Program-made: the position numbers and the translations under genes
Origin: Hydractinia symbiolongicarpus
Taxonomy: Eukaryota > Cnidaria > Hydrozoa > Anthoathecata > Hydractiniidae
Direction of reading: 5' to 3'
Assembly (NCBI RefSeq): GCF_029227915.1
Contig: NC_079876.1
Coordinates: 37,121,828-37,185,827 of the forward strand
Length of the DNA: 64,000 nt
Shown here: piece by piece, positions 51,080 to 63,800 of the stretch
Numbering within the stretch: position 1 is the stretch's first letter
How the letters are laid out: each line of letters opens with the position of its first letter
The notes under the pieces: generated by a model
Seen by the model: the letters and a program-made list of their open reading frames with translations, nothing else
Told to the model about the DNA's origin: nothing
The model's database searches: none

Positions 51080-51780
51080 GCTTCATTTAAGAATTAAGCT
51101 AAAAAAAGTCATTTTTGTACTGTGGACCAATCCTAGCCGTTAGCGCGTGCTGAAGAAATAGAGACAGTTTCAAATACTACATTTCACTGACTTTCTAGCG
51201 GTGTCAGTCCGTTTGAGTTTCAACGTTTGGTTCACATATTCGTACCAACATGTATTTAGCAATATGTTTCTCATATTACTAGGTTGCATCGCTTTTAACA
51301 GTGAAACGATTGACTGTTGGACTAAATTGAACTGATTTTGGACTGTGACCTTATAAATGCTATAAGTGAGACAACTGGACTCCAACAAATAACATTCTTC
51401 TTAATTTGACATGATTGCCGAAGCTCAGCGTTTACACTGGGCGCTGTGGTAGCGCTGCATTTAAGAATTAAGCTAAAAAAAGTCATTTTTGTACTGTGGA
51501 CCAATCCTAGCCGTTAGGGCGCGCTGAAGAAATAGAGACAGTTTCAAATACTACATTTCACTGACTTTCTAGCGGTGTCAGTCCGTTTGAGTTTCAACGT
51601 TTGGTTCACATATTCGTACCAACATGTATTTAGCGATATGTTTCTCATATTTCTAGGTTGCATCGCTTTTAACAGTGAAACGATTGACTGTTGGACTAAA
51701 TTGAACTGATTTTGGACTGTGACCTTATAAATGCTATAAGTGAGACAACTGGACTCCAACAAATAACATTCTTCTTAATT
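51080..51780 (+). repeat. Tandem pair of near-identical monomers, GAATTAAGCTAA type
   Basis: Two adjacent monomers of the type with GAATTAAGCTAAAAAAAG, TGTGGACC, AACGTTTGGTTCAC and TATAAATGCTATAAGTG match at an offset of 374 bp, with scattered differences. Confidence 0.8.
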
Positions 51781-51959
51781 TGACGTGATTGCCGGACTCA
51801 GCGATTACACTGGGCGCTGTGGTAGCGCTTCTTTTAGAAATTTAGATTAATAAGACATTTTTTACTGTGGGAACAATCCTAGCCGTTATTACGCGCTGAA
51901 GAAACAGCCACAGTTTTAAAACTACATTTTATTGACTTTTTAACGGTGTCAGTCCGTTT

Positions 51960-53050
51960 GAGTTACAACAGTTGGGTCAAATATTCGTACCAACCTGTAT
52001 TTAGCGATAATTTTTTTGATATTACTAGGTTGCATCGCTTTTAACAATGAAACGATTGACTGTGGGACTTAATTGAACTAACTTTGGACTGTGACCTAAT
52101 AAATGTAATAAATGAGAAAATTGGACTCCAAGAAATAACATTCTTCTCAATTTAACGGGATAGCCGGAACTCAGCGATTACACTGGGCGCTGTGGTACCG
52201 CTTCATTTAAAAATGTAGATAAATAAGTCATTCTTTAGTGTGGGACCAATCCTAGACGTTATCGCGCGCTGAAGAACTATCGACAGTTTCATAAACTACA
52301 TTTTATTGACCTTGTGGCAGTGTCAGTCCGTTTGAGTTACAACAGTTTGGTCAAATATTCGTACCAACCTGTATTTAGCGATAATTTTTTTGATATTACT
52401 AGGTTGCATCGCTTTTAACAATGAAACGATTGACTGTGGGACTTAATTGAACTAACTTTGGACTGTGACCTAATAAATGTAATAAATGAGAAAATTGGAC
52501 TCCAAGAAATAACATTCTTCTCAATTTAACGGGATAGCCGGAACTCAGCGATTACACTGGGCGCTGTGGTAGCGCTTCATTTAAAAATGTAGATAAATAA
52601 GTCATTCTTTAGTGTGGGACCAATCCTAGACGTTATCGCGCGCTGAAGAACTATCGACAGTTTCATAAACTACATTTTATTGACCTTGTGGCAGTGTCAG
52701 TCCGTTTGAGTTACAACGGTTGGGTCACATATTCGTACCAACATGTATTTAGCGATACTTATCTGATATTACTAGGTTGCATCGCTTTTAACAGTGAAAC
52801 GATTTACTGTGGGACTTAACTGAACTAACTTTGGACTGTGACCTGATAAATGTGATAAATGAGAAAATTGGACTCCAAGAAATAACATTCTTCTTAATTT
52901 GACATGATTGCCGGAACTCAGCGATTACACTGGGCGCTGTGGTAGCGCTTCATTTAAAAATGTAGATAAATAAGTCATTCTTTAGTGTGGGACCAATCCT
53001 AGACGTTATCGCGCGCTGAAGAACTATCGACAGTTTCATAAACTACATTT
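51960..53050 (+). repeat. Run of near-identical single monomers
   Basis: The segment 51960-52330 is repeated at 52333-52703 with a few differences. Private marks are GATAATTTTTTTGATATTA, TCAATTTAACGGGATAGCC and CTTGTGGCAGTG. The type with AAAATGTAGATAAATAAG and TTTAGTGTGGGACC then appears in three consecutive monomers (near 52209, 52572 and 52945). One-monomer steps here contrast with the multimeric units elsewhere. Confidence 0.85.
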
Positions 53051-53289
53051 TATTGACCTTGTAGCAGTGTCCGTCCGTTTGAGTTACAACGGTTGGGTCA
53101 CATATTCGTACCAACATATATTTAGCGATTCTTATCTGATATTACTAGGTTGCATCGCTTTTAACAGTGAAACGATTTACTGTGGGACTTAACTGAACTA
53201 ACTTTGGACTGTGACCTGATAAATGTAATAAATGAGAAAATTGGACTCCAAGAAAAAACATTCTTCTTAATTTGACATGATTGCCGGAA

Positions 53290-54780
53290 CTCAGCGATTA
53301 CACTGGGCGCTGTGGTAGCGCTTCTTTTAAAAATTTAGATTAATGAGTCATTTCTTACTGTGGGACCAATCCTAGCCGTTAGCGCGCGCTGAAGAAATAG
53401 AGACAGTTTCAAATACTACATTTCACTGACTTTCTAGCGGTGTCAGTCCGTTTGAGTTTCAACGTTCGGTTCACATATTCGTACCAAGATGTATTTAGCG
53501 ATATGTTTCTCATATTACTAGGTTGCATCGCTTTTAACAGTGAAACGATTGACTGTTGGACTAAATTGAACTGATTTTGGACTGTGACCTTATAAATGCT
53601 ATAAGTGAGACAACTGGACTCCAACAAATAACATTCTTCTTAATTTGACCTGATTGCCGGACTCAGCGATTACACTGGGCGCTGTTGTAGCGCTTCTTTT
53701 AAAAATTTAGATTAATAAGTCATTTTTTACTGTGGGACCAATCCTAGCCGTTATTGCGCGCTGAAGAAACAGCCTCAGTTTTAAAACTACATTTTATTGA
53801 CTTTTTAACGGTGTCAGTTCGTTTGAGTTACAACAGTTGGGTCAAATATTCGTACCAACCTGTATTTAGCGATATTGTTTTTGATATTACTAGGTTGCAT
53901 CGCTTTTAACAATGAAATGATTGACTGTGGGACTTAATTGAACTAACTTTGGACTGTGACCTAATAAATGTGATAAATGAGAAAATTGGACTCCAAGAAA
54001 TAACATTCTTCTTAATTTGACATGATTGCCGGAACTCAGCGATTACACTGGGCGCTGCCATAGCGCTTCTTTTAAAAATTTAGATTAATGAGTCATTTCT
54101 TACTGTGGGACCAATCCTAGCCGTTAGCGCGCGCTGAAGAAATAGAGACAGTTTCAAATACTACATTTCACTGACTTTCTAACGGTGTCAGTCCGTTTGA
54201 GTTTCAACGTTTGGTTCACATATTCGTACCAACATGTATTTAGCGATATGTTTCTCATATTACTAGGTTGCATCGCTTTTAACAGTGAAACGATTGACTG
54301 TTGGACTAAATTGAACTGATTTTGGACTGTGACCTTATAAATGCTATAAGTGAGACAACTGGACTCCAACAAATAACATTCTTCTTAATTTGACGTGATT
54401 GCCGGACTCAGCGATTACACTGGGCGCTGTGGTAGCGCTTCTTTTAAAAATTTAGATTAATAAGTCATTTTTTATTGTGGGAACAATCCTAGCCGTTATT
54501 GCGCGCTGAAGAAACAGCCACAGTTTTAAAACTACATTTTATTGACTTTTTAACGGTGTCAGTCCGTTTGAGTTACAACAGTTGGGTCAAATATTCGTAC
54601 CAACCTGTATTTAGCGATATTTTTTTTGATATTACTAGGTTGCATCGCTTTTAACAATGAAACGCTTGACTGTGGGACTTAATTGAACTAACTTTGGACT
54701 GTGACCTAATAAATGTGATAAATGAGAAAATTGGACTCCAAGAAATAACATTCTTCTTAATTTGACATGACTGCCGAAAC
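53290..54780 (+). repeat. Higher-order repeat, dimer unit about 745 bp
   Basis: Two copies about 745 bp apart, each consisting of a monomer with GTTTCAAATACTACATTTCAC, AACGTTTGGTTCAC or AACGTTCGGTTCAC, and TATAAGTGAGACAACTGG, followed by one with GAAACAGCC and TCAAATATTCGTACCAACC. The first monomer type recurs again near 55990, one pentamer length (about 1863 bp) from the second copy. Confidence 0.8.
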
Positions 54781-56879
54781 TCAGTGATTACACTACGCGC
54801 TGTGGTAGCGCTTCAATTAAAAATTAAGATAAAAAAGCCATTTTTTACTGTGGGAACAATCCTAGCCGTTAGCGCGCGCTGAAGTAATAGAGACAGTTTC
54901 AAGTATTACATTTCACTGACTTTCTAACGGTGTCAGTCCGTTTGAGTTTTGACGGTTGGGTCACATATTCGTACCAACATGTATTTAGCGATATTTTTGT
55001 GATTTTACTAGGTTGCATCGCTTTTAACATTGAAACGATTGACTGTTGGACTAAATTGAACTGATTTTGGACTGTGACCTTATAAATGCTATAAGTGAGA
55101 CAACTGGACTCCAACAAATAACATTATTCTTAATTTGACCTGATTGCCGGACTCAGCGATTACACTGGGCGCTGTGGTAGCGCTTCTTTTAAAAATTTAG
55201 ATTAATAAGTCATTTTTTACTGTGGGACCAATCCTAGCCGTTATTGCGCGCTGAAGAAACAGCCACAGTTTTAAAACTACATTTCATTGACTTTTTAACG
55301 GTGTCAGTCCGTTTGAGTTACAACAGTTGGGTAAAATATTCGTACCAACCTGTATTTAGCGATATTTTTTTTGATATTACTAGGTTGCATCGCTTTTAAC
55401 AATGAAATGATTGACTGTGGGACTTAATTGAACTAACTTTGGACTGTGACCTAATAAATGTGATAAATGAGAAAATTGGACTCCAAGAAATAACATTCTT
55501 CTCAATTTGACGGGATTGCCGAAACTCAGCGATTACACTGGGCGCTGTGGTAGCGCTTCATTTGAAAATGTAGATAAATAAGTCATTCTTTAGTGTGGGA
55601 CCAATCCTAGACTTTATCGCGCGCTGAAGAACTATCGACAGCTTCATAAACTACGTTTTATTGACGTTGTAGCAGTGTCAGTCCGTTTGAGTTACAACGG
55701 TTGGGTCACATATTCGTACCAACATGGATTTAGCGATTCTTATCTGATATTACTAGGTTGCATCGCTTTTAACAGTGAAAAGATTTACTGTGGGACTTAA
55801 CTGAACTAACTTTGACCTGTGACCTGATAAATGTAATAAATGAGAAAATTGGACTCCAAGAAATAACATTCTTCTTAATTTGACATGATTGCCGGAACTC
55901 AGCGATTACACTGGGCGCTGCGATAGCGCTTCTTTTAAAAATTTAGATTAATGAGTCATTTCTTACTGTGGGACCAATCCTAGCCGTTAGCGCGCGCTGA
56001 AGAAGTAGAGACAGTTTCAAATACTACATTTCACTGACTTTCTAACGGTGTCAGTCCGTTTGAGTTTCAACGTTTGGTTCACATATTCGTACCAACATGT
56101 ATTTAGCGATATGTTTCTCATATTACTAGGTTGCATCGCTTTTAACAGTGAAACGATTGACTGTTGGACTAAATTGAACTGATTTTGGACTGTGACCTTA
56201 TAAATGCTATAAGTGAGACAACTGGACTCCAACAAATAACATTCTTCTAAATTTGACGGGATAGCTGGAACTCAGCGATTACACTGGGCGCTGTGGTAGC
56301 GCTTCATTTAAAAATGTAGATAAATAAGTCTTTCCTTAGTGTGGGACCAATCCGAGACGTTATCGCGCGCTGAAGAAATATCGACAGTTTCATAAACTAC
56401 ATTTTATTGACCTTGTAGCAGTGTCAGTCCGTTTGAGTTACAACGGTTGGGTCACATATTCGTACCAACATGTATTTAGCGATACTTATCTGATATTACT
56501 AGGTTGCATCGCTTTTAACAGTGAAACGATTTACTGTGGGACTTAACTGAACTAACTTTGGACTGTGACCTGATAAATGGTATAAATAAGAAAATTGGAC
56601 TCCATGAATTAACATTCTTCTTAATTTGACATGACTGTCGAAACTCAGTGATTACACTACGCGCTGTGGTAGCGCTTCAATTAAAAATTAAGATAAAAAA
56701 GTCATTTTTTACTGTGGGAACAATCCTAGCCGTTAGCGCGCGCTGAAGTAATACAGACAGTTTCAAGTATTACATTTCACTGACTTTCTAACGGTGTCAG
56801 TCCGTTTGAGTTTTGACGGTTGGGTCACATATTCGTACCAACATGTATTTAGCGATATTTTTGTGATTTTACTAGGTTG

Positions 56880-57780
56880 CATCGCTTTTAACTATGAAAC
56901 GATTGACTGTGGGACTTAATTGAACTAACTTTGGACTGTCACCTGATAAATGTGATAAAGGAGACAATTGGACTCCAACAAATAACATTCTTCTTAATTT
57001 GACATGATTGCCGAAACTAAGCGATTACACTGGGCGCTGTGGTAGCGCTTCATTTAAAAATTTAGATAAATAAGTCATTTTTTACTGTGGGACCAATCCT
57101 ATCCGTTATCGAGCGCTAAAAAAATAGCGACAGTTTCAAAAACTACATTTCATTGACTTTCTAACAGTGTCAGTCCGTTTGAGTTACAACGGTTTGGTCG
57201 CATGCTCGTACCAACATGTATTTAGCGCTATTTTTGTGATTTTACTAGGTTGCATCGCTTTTAACTATGAAACGATTGACTGTGGGACTTAATTGAACTA
57301 ACTTTGGACTGTCACCTGATAAATGTGATGAAGGAGACAATTGGACTCCAACAAATAACATTCTTCTTAATTTGACATGATTGCCGAAACTAAGCGATTA
57401 CACTGGGCGCTGTGGTAGCGCTTCATTTAAAAATTTAGATAAATAAGTCATTTTTAACTGTGGGACCAATCCTATCCGTTATCGCGCGCTAAAAAAATAG
57501 CGACAGTTTCAAAAACTACATTTCATTGACTTTCTAACAGTGTCAGTCCGTTTGAGTTACAACGGTTTGGTCGCATGCTCGTACCAACATGTATTTAGCG
57601 CTATTTTTGTGATTTTACTAGGTTGCATCGCTTTTAACTATGAAACGATTGACTGTGGGACTTAATTGAACTAACTTTGGACTGTCACCTGATAAATGTG
57701 ATAAAGGAGACAATTGGACACCAACAAATAACATTCTTCTTAATTTGACATGATTGCCGAAACTAAGCGATTACACTGGG
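56880..57780 (+). repeat. Three near-identical single monomers in tandem
   Basis: A segment beginning TTTTAACTATGAAACG recurs near 56888, 57261 and 57631. The marks GTCACCTGATAAATGTGAT, CCGAAACTAAGCGATTACAC, GCGCTAAAAAAATAGCGAC and TTTGGTCGCATGCTCG are shared. Only scattered single-base differences are seen, such as GATAAAGG versus GATGAAGG. Confidence 0.88.
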
Positions 57781-57829
57781 CGCTGTGGTAGCGCTTCTTT
57801 TAAAAATTTAGGTTAATAAGTCATTTTTT

Positions 57830-58860
57830 ACTGTGGGACCAATCCTAGCCGTTATCGCGCGATGAAGAAATAGAGACAGTTTCAAATACTACATTTCACT
57901 GACTTTCTAACGGTGTCAGTCCGTGTGAGTTTCAACGTTTGGGTGACATATTCGTACCAACATGTATTTCGCGATATTTTTCTCATATTACTAGGTTGCA
58001 TCGCTTTTAACAGTGAAACGATTGACTGTGGGACTAAATTGAACTGATTTTGGACTGTGACCTTATAAATGCTATAAGTGAGCCAACTGGACTCCAAGAA
58101 ATAACATTCTTCTTAATTTGACGTGATTGCCGGATTCAGCAATTACACTGGGCTCAGTGGTAGCGCTTCTTTTAAAAATTTAGGTTAATAAGTCATTTTT
58201 TACTGTGGGACCAATCCTTGCCGTTATCGCGCGCTGAAGAAATATCGACAGTTTCAAAAACTACATTTCATTGACTTTCTAACGGTGTCAGTCCGTTTGA
58301 GTTACTAAGGTTGGGTCACATATTCGTACCATAATGCATTTAGCTATATTTTTTTTGATATTACTAGGTTGCATCGCTTTTAACAATGAAACGAATGACT
58401 GTGGGACTTAATTGAACTAACTTTGGACTGTCACGTAATAAATGTGATAAATGAGACAATTGGACTCCAAGAAATAACATTCTTCCTAATTTGACGTGAT
58501 TGCCGGAACTCAGCGATTTCACTGGGCGCTGTGGTAGCGCTTCATTTAAAAATTTAGTTAAGTAAGTCATTTTTTACTGTGGGACCAATCCTATCCGTTA
58601 TAGCGCGCTAAAAAAATAGCGACAGTTTCAAAAACTACATTTCATTGACTTTCTAACAGAGTCAGTCCGTTTGAGTTTCAAGGTTTGGGTCACATATTCG
58701 TACCAACATGAATTTCGCGATATTTTTCTCATATTACTAGGTTGCATCGCTTTTAACAGTGAAACGATTGACTGTGGGACTAAATTGAACTGATTTTGGA
58801 CTGTGACCTTATAAATGCTATAAGTGAGCCAACTAGACTCCAAGAAATAACATTCTTCTC
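57830..58860 (+). repeat. Monomer type repeated at dimer spacing (746 bp)
   Basis: Monomers sharing GAATTTCGCG or GTATTTCGCG, TCTCATATTACTAGG, GACTAAATTGAACTGATTTTG and TAAGTGAGCCAACT lie at an offset of 746 bp, with a different monomer type between them. Confidence 0.7.
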
Positions 58861-59369
58861 AATATGACGGGATTGCCGGAACTCAGCGATTACACTGGGC
58901 GCTGTGGTAGCGCTTCATTTAAAAATTTAGATAAATAAGTCATTCTTTAGTGTTGGACCAATCCTAGCTGTTAGCGCGCGCTGAAATAATAGAGCCAGTT
59001 TCAAATACTACATTTCACTGACTTTCTAACGGTGTCAGTCCGTTTGAGTTTCAACAGTTGGGTCACATATTCGTACCAACATGTATTTAGCAATATTTAT
59101 CTGATATTACTAGGTTGCATCGCTTTTAACAGTGAAACGATTGACTGTGGGACTTAATTGAACTAACTTTGGACTGTGACCTAATAAATGTGAAAAATGA
59201 GAAAATTGGACTCCAAGAAATAACATTCTTCTCAGTTTGAAATGATTGCCGGAACTCAGCGATTACACTGGGCGCTGTGGAAGCACTTCATTTAAAAATT
59301 TAGAATAATAAGCCATTTTTTACTGTGGGACCAATCCTAGCCGTTATCGCGCGCTGAAGAAATATTGAC

Positions 59370-60880
59370 AGTTTCAAAAACTACATTTCATTAACTTTCT
59401 AACGGTGTCAGTCCGTTTGAGTTGCAACGGTTGGGTCACATGTTCGTACCAACATGTATTTAGCGATATTATTTTTGATTTTACTAGCTTGCATCGATTT
59501 TAACAATGAAACGAATGATTGTGGGACTTAATTGAACTAACTTTGGACTGTGACGTAATAAATGTGATAAATGAGACAATTGGACACAAAGAAATCACAT
59601 TCTTCTTAATTTGACGTGATTGCCGGAACTCAGCGATTACACTGGGCGCTGTGGTAGCGCTTCAATTAAAAATTAAGATAAAAACGTCATTTTTTACTGT
59701 GGGACCAATCGTAGGCGTTATCACGCGCTGAAGAAATATCGACAGTTTCAAAAACTACATTTCATTGACTTTCTAACGGTGTCAGTCCGTTTGAGCTACA
59801 ACGGTTGGGTCACATATTCGTACCAACATGTATTTAGCGATATTTTTCTCATATTACTAGGTTGCATCGCTTTTAACAGTGAAACGATTGACTGTGAGAC
59901 TTAATTGAACTAACTTTGGACTGTGACCTAATAAATGTGATAAATGAGAAAATTGGACTCCAAGAAATAACATTCTTTTCAATTTGACGGGATTGCCGGA
60001 ACTCAGCGATTACACAGGGCGCTGTGGTAGCGCTTCATTTAAAAATTTAGATAAATAAGTCATTCTTTAGTGTTGGACCAATTCTAGACGTTATCGCGCG
60101 CTGAAGAACTATCGACAGTTTCATAAACTACATTTCATTGACTTTCCAACGGCGTCAGTCCGTTTGAGTTGCAACGGTTGGGTCACATGTTCGTACCAAC
60201 ATGTATTTAGCGATATTATTTTTGATATTACTAGCTTGCATCGATTTTAACAATGAAACGAATGATTGTGGGACTTAATGAACTAACTTTGGACTGTGAC
60301 CTGATAAATGTGATAAATGAGACAATTGGACTCCAAGAAATAACATTCTTCTTAATTTGACGTGATTGCCGGAACTCAGCGATTACACTGGGCGCTGTGG
60401 TAGCGCTTCAATTGAAAATTAAGAAAAAAAAGTCATTTTTTACTGTGGGACCAATCCTAGGCGTTATCACGCGCTGAAGAAATATCGACAGTTTCAAAAA
60501 CTACATTTCATTGACTTTCTAACGGTGTCAGTCCGTTTGAGCTACAACGGTTGGGTCACATATTAGTACCAACATGTATTTAGCGATATTTTTTTTGATA
60601 TTACTAGGTTGCATCGCTTTTAACAATGAAACGAATGATTGTGGGATTTAATTGAACTAACTTTGGACTGTGACCTGATAAATGTGATAAATGAGACGAT
60701 TGGACTCCAAGAAATAACATTCTTCTTAATTTGACGTGATAGCCGCAACTCAGCGATTACACTGGGCGCTGTTGTAGCGCTTCATTTAAAAATTAAGATA
60801 AATAAGTCATTCTTTACTGTGAGACCAATCCTAGCCGTTATCGCGCGCTGAAGAAATATCGACAGTTTCATAAACTACAT
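59370..60880 (+). repeat. Higher-order repeat, dimer unit about 745 bp
   Basis: The type with GAGTTGCAACGG, CATGTTCG and GATATTATTTTTGAT recurs near 59420 and 60168. Its partner with GAGCTACAACGG recurs near 59791 and 60538. The copies are less alike than the central blocks. Confidence 0.75.
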
Positions 60881-60889
60881 TTCATTGAC

Positions 60890-63800
60890 TTTCTAACGGT
60901 GCCAGTCCGTTTGAGTTACAACGGTTGGGTCACATATTCGTACCAACATGTATTTATTGATATTTTTTGTATTAATAGGTTGCATCGCTTTTAACAATGA
61001 AACGATTGACTATGGGACTTAATTGAACTAACTTTGGACTGTGACCTAATAAATGTGATAAATGAGAAAATTGGACTCCAAGAAATAACATTCTTCTCAA
61101 TTTGACATGATTGCCGGGACTCAACGATTACACTGGGCGCTGTGGTAGCACTTCATTTAAAAACTTAGATTAAAAAGTCATTTTTTACTGTGGGACCAAT
61201 CCTAGCCGTTATCGCGCGCTGAAGAAATATCAAAAGTTTCAGAAACTACATTTCATTGAATTTCTAACGGTGCCAGTCCGTTTGAGTTACAACGGTTGGG
61301 TCACATATTCGTACCAACATGTATTTAGCGATATTTGTTTTGATATTACTAGGTTGCATCGCTTTTAACAATGAAACGAATGACTGTTGGACTTAATTGA
61401 ACTAACTTTGGACTGTGACCTAATAAATGAGATAAATGAGAAAATTGGACTCCAAGAAATAACATTCTTCTCAATTTCACATGATTGCCGGAATTCAGCG
61501 ATTACACTGGGTGTTGTGGTAGCACTTCAATTAAAAATTTAGATAAATAAGTCATTCTTTACTGTAGGACCAATCCTATCCGTAATCGCGCGCTAAAAAA
61601 ATAGCAACAGTTTCAAAAACTACATTTCATTGACATTCTAACGGTGTCAGTCCGTTTGAGTTACGACGGTTTAGTCGCATACTCGTACCAACATGTATTT
61701 AGCGCTATTTTTCTAATATTACTAGGTTGCATCGCTTTTAACAATAAAACGATTGACTGTGGGACTTAATTGAACTAATTTTGGACTGTGACTTGATAAA
61801 TGTGATAAAACAATTGGACTCTAAGAAATAACATTCTTCTTAATTTGACGCGATTGCCGGAAATCAGCGATTACACTGGGCGCTGTGGTTTCGCTTCATT
61901 AAAAAATTTAGATAAATAAGTCATTCTTTACTGTGGAACCAATCCTATCCGTTATCGCGCGATAAAAAATAGCAACAGTTTTAAAAACTACATTTCATTG
62001 ACATTCTAACGGTGTCAGTCCATTTGAGTTACGACGGTTTGGTTGCATACTCGCACCAACATGTATTTAGCGCTATTTTTCTAATATTACTAGGCTGCAT
62101 CGCTTTTAACTATGAAACGATTGACTGTGGGACTTAATTGAACTACCTTTGGACTGTCACCTGATAAATGTGATAAAGGATACAATTGGACTCCAAGAAA
62201 TAACATTCTTCTAAATTTGACATGATAGCCGAACCTCAGCGATTACACTGGGCGCTGCGGTAGCGCTTCGTTTAAGAATTAAGCTAAATAAGTCATTCTT
62301 TACTGTGAGACTAACCCTAGCCGTTATCGCGCGCTGAAGAAATATCAAAAGTTTCAGAAACTACATTTCATTGACTTTCTAACGGTGCCAGTCCGGTTGA
62401 GTTACAATGGTTGGGTCACATATTCGTACCAACATGTCTTTAGCGATATTTGTTTTGATATTACTAGGTTGCATCGCTTTTAACAATGAAAAGAATGACT
62501 GTGGTCCCAAATTGAACTGATTTTGGACTGTGACCTTATAAATGTTATAAGTAAAATAAGTTGACTCCAAGAAATAGCATTCTTCTTAGTTTGAAATAAT
62601 TGCCGGAATTCAGCGATTACACTGGGCGCTGTGGTAGCACTTCAATTAAAAATTTAGATAAATAAGTCATTCTTTACTGTGGGACCAATCCTATCCGTTA
62701 TCGCGCGCTAAAAAAATAGCAACAGTTTTAAAAACTACATTTCATTAACATTCTAACGGTGTCAGTCCATTTGAGTTACGACGGTTTGGTCGCATACTCG
62801 CACCAACATGTATTTAGCGCTATTTTTCTAATATTACTAGGTTGCATCGCTTTTAACTATGAAACGATTGACTGTGGGACTTACTTGAACTACCTTTGGA
62901 CTGTGACCTGATAAATGTGATAAATGAGACAATTGGACTCCAAGAAATAACATTCTTCTTAATTTGACGTGATTGCCGAAACTCGGCGATTGCACTGGGC
63001 GCTGTGGTAGCGCTTCAATTATAAATTAAGATAAAAAGGTCATTCTTTACTGTGGGACCAATCCTAGACGTTATCGCGCGCTGAAGATATATCAAAAGTT
63101 TCAGAAACTACATTTCATTGAATTTCTAACGGTGCCAGTCCGTTTGAGTTACAACGGTTGGGTCACATATTCGTACCAACATGTATTTAGCGATATTTGT
63201 TTTGATATTACTAGGTTGCATCGCTTTTAACAATGAAACGAATGACTGTGGGACTTAATTGAACTAACTTTGGACTGTGACCTAATAAATGTGATAAATG
63301 AGAAAATTGGACTCCAAGAAATAACATTCTTCTTAATTTGACGTGATTGCCGAAACTCAGCGATTGCACTGGGCGCTGTGGTAGCGTTTCAATTGTAAAT
63401 TAAGATAAAAAAGTCATTTTTTACTGTGGGACCAATCCTAGACGTTATCGCGCGCTGAAGAACTATCGACAGTTTCATAAACTACATTTCATTGACTTTC
63501 TAATGGTGTCAGTCCGTTTGAGTTACAACGGTTGGGTCGCATACTCGTACCAACATGTATTTATTGATATTTTTTATATTACTAGGTTGCATCGCTTTTA
63601 ACAATGAAACGATTGACTATGGGACTTAATTGAACTAACTTTGGACTGTGACCTAATAAATGTGATAAATGAGAAAATTGGACTCCAAGAAATAACATTC
63701 TTCTCAATTTGACATGATTGCCGGGACTCAGCGATTACACTGGGCGCTGTGGTAGCACTTCATTTAAAAACTTAGATTAAAATGTCATTTTTTACTGTGG

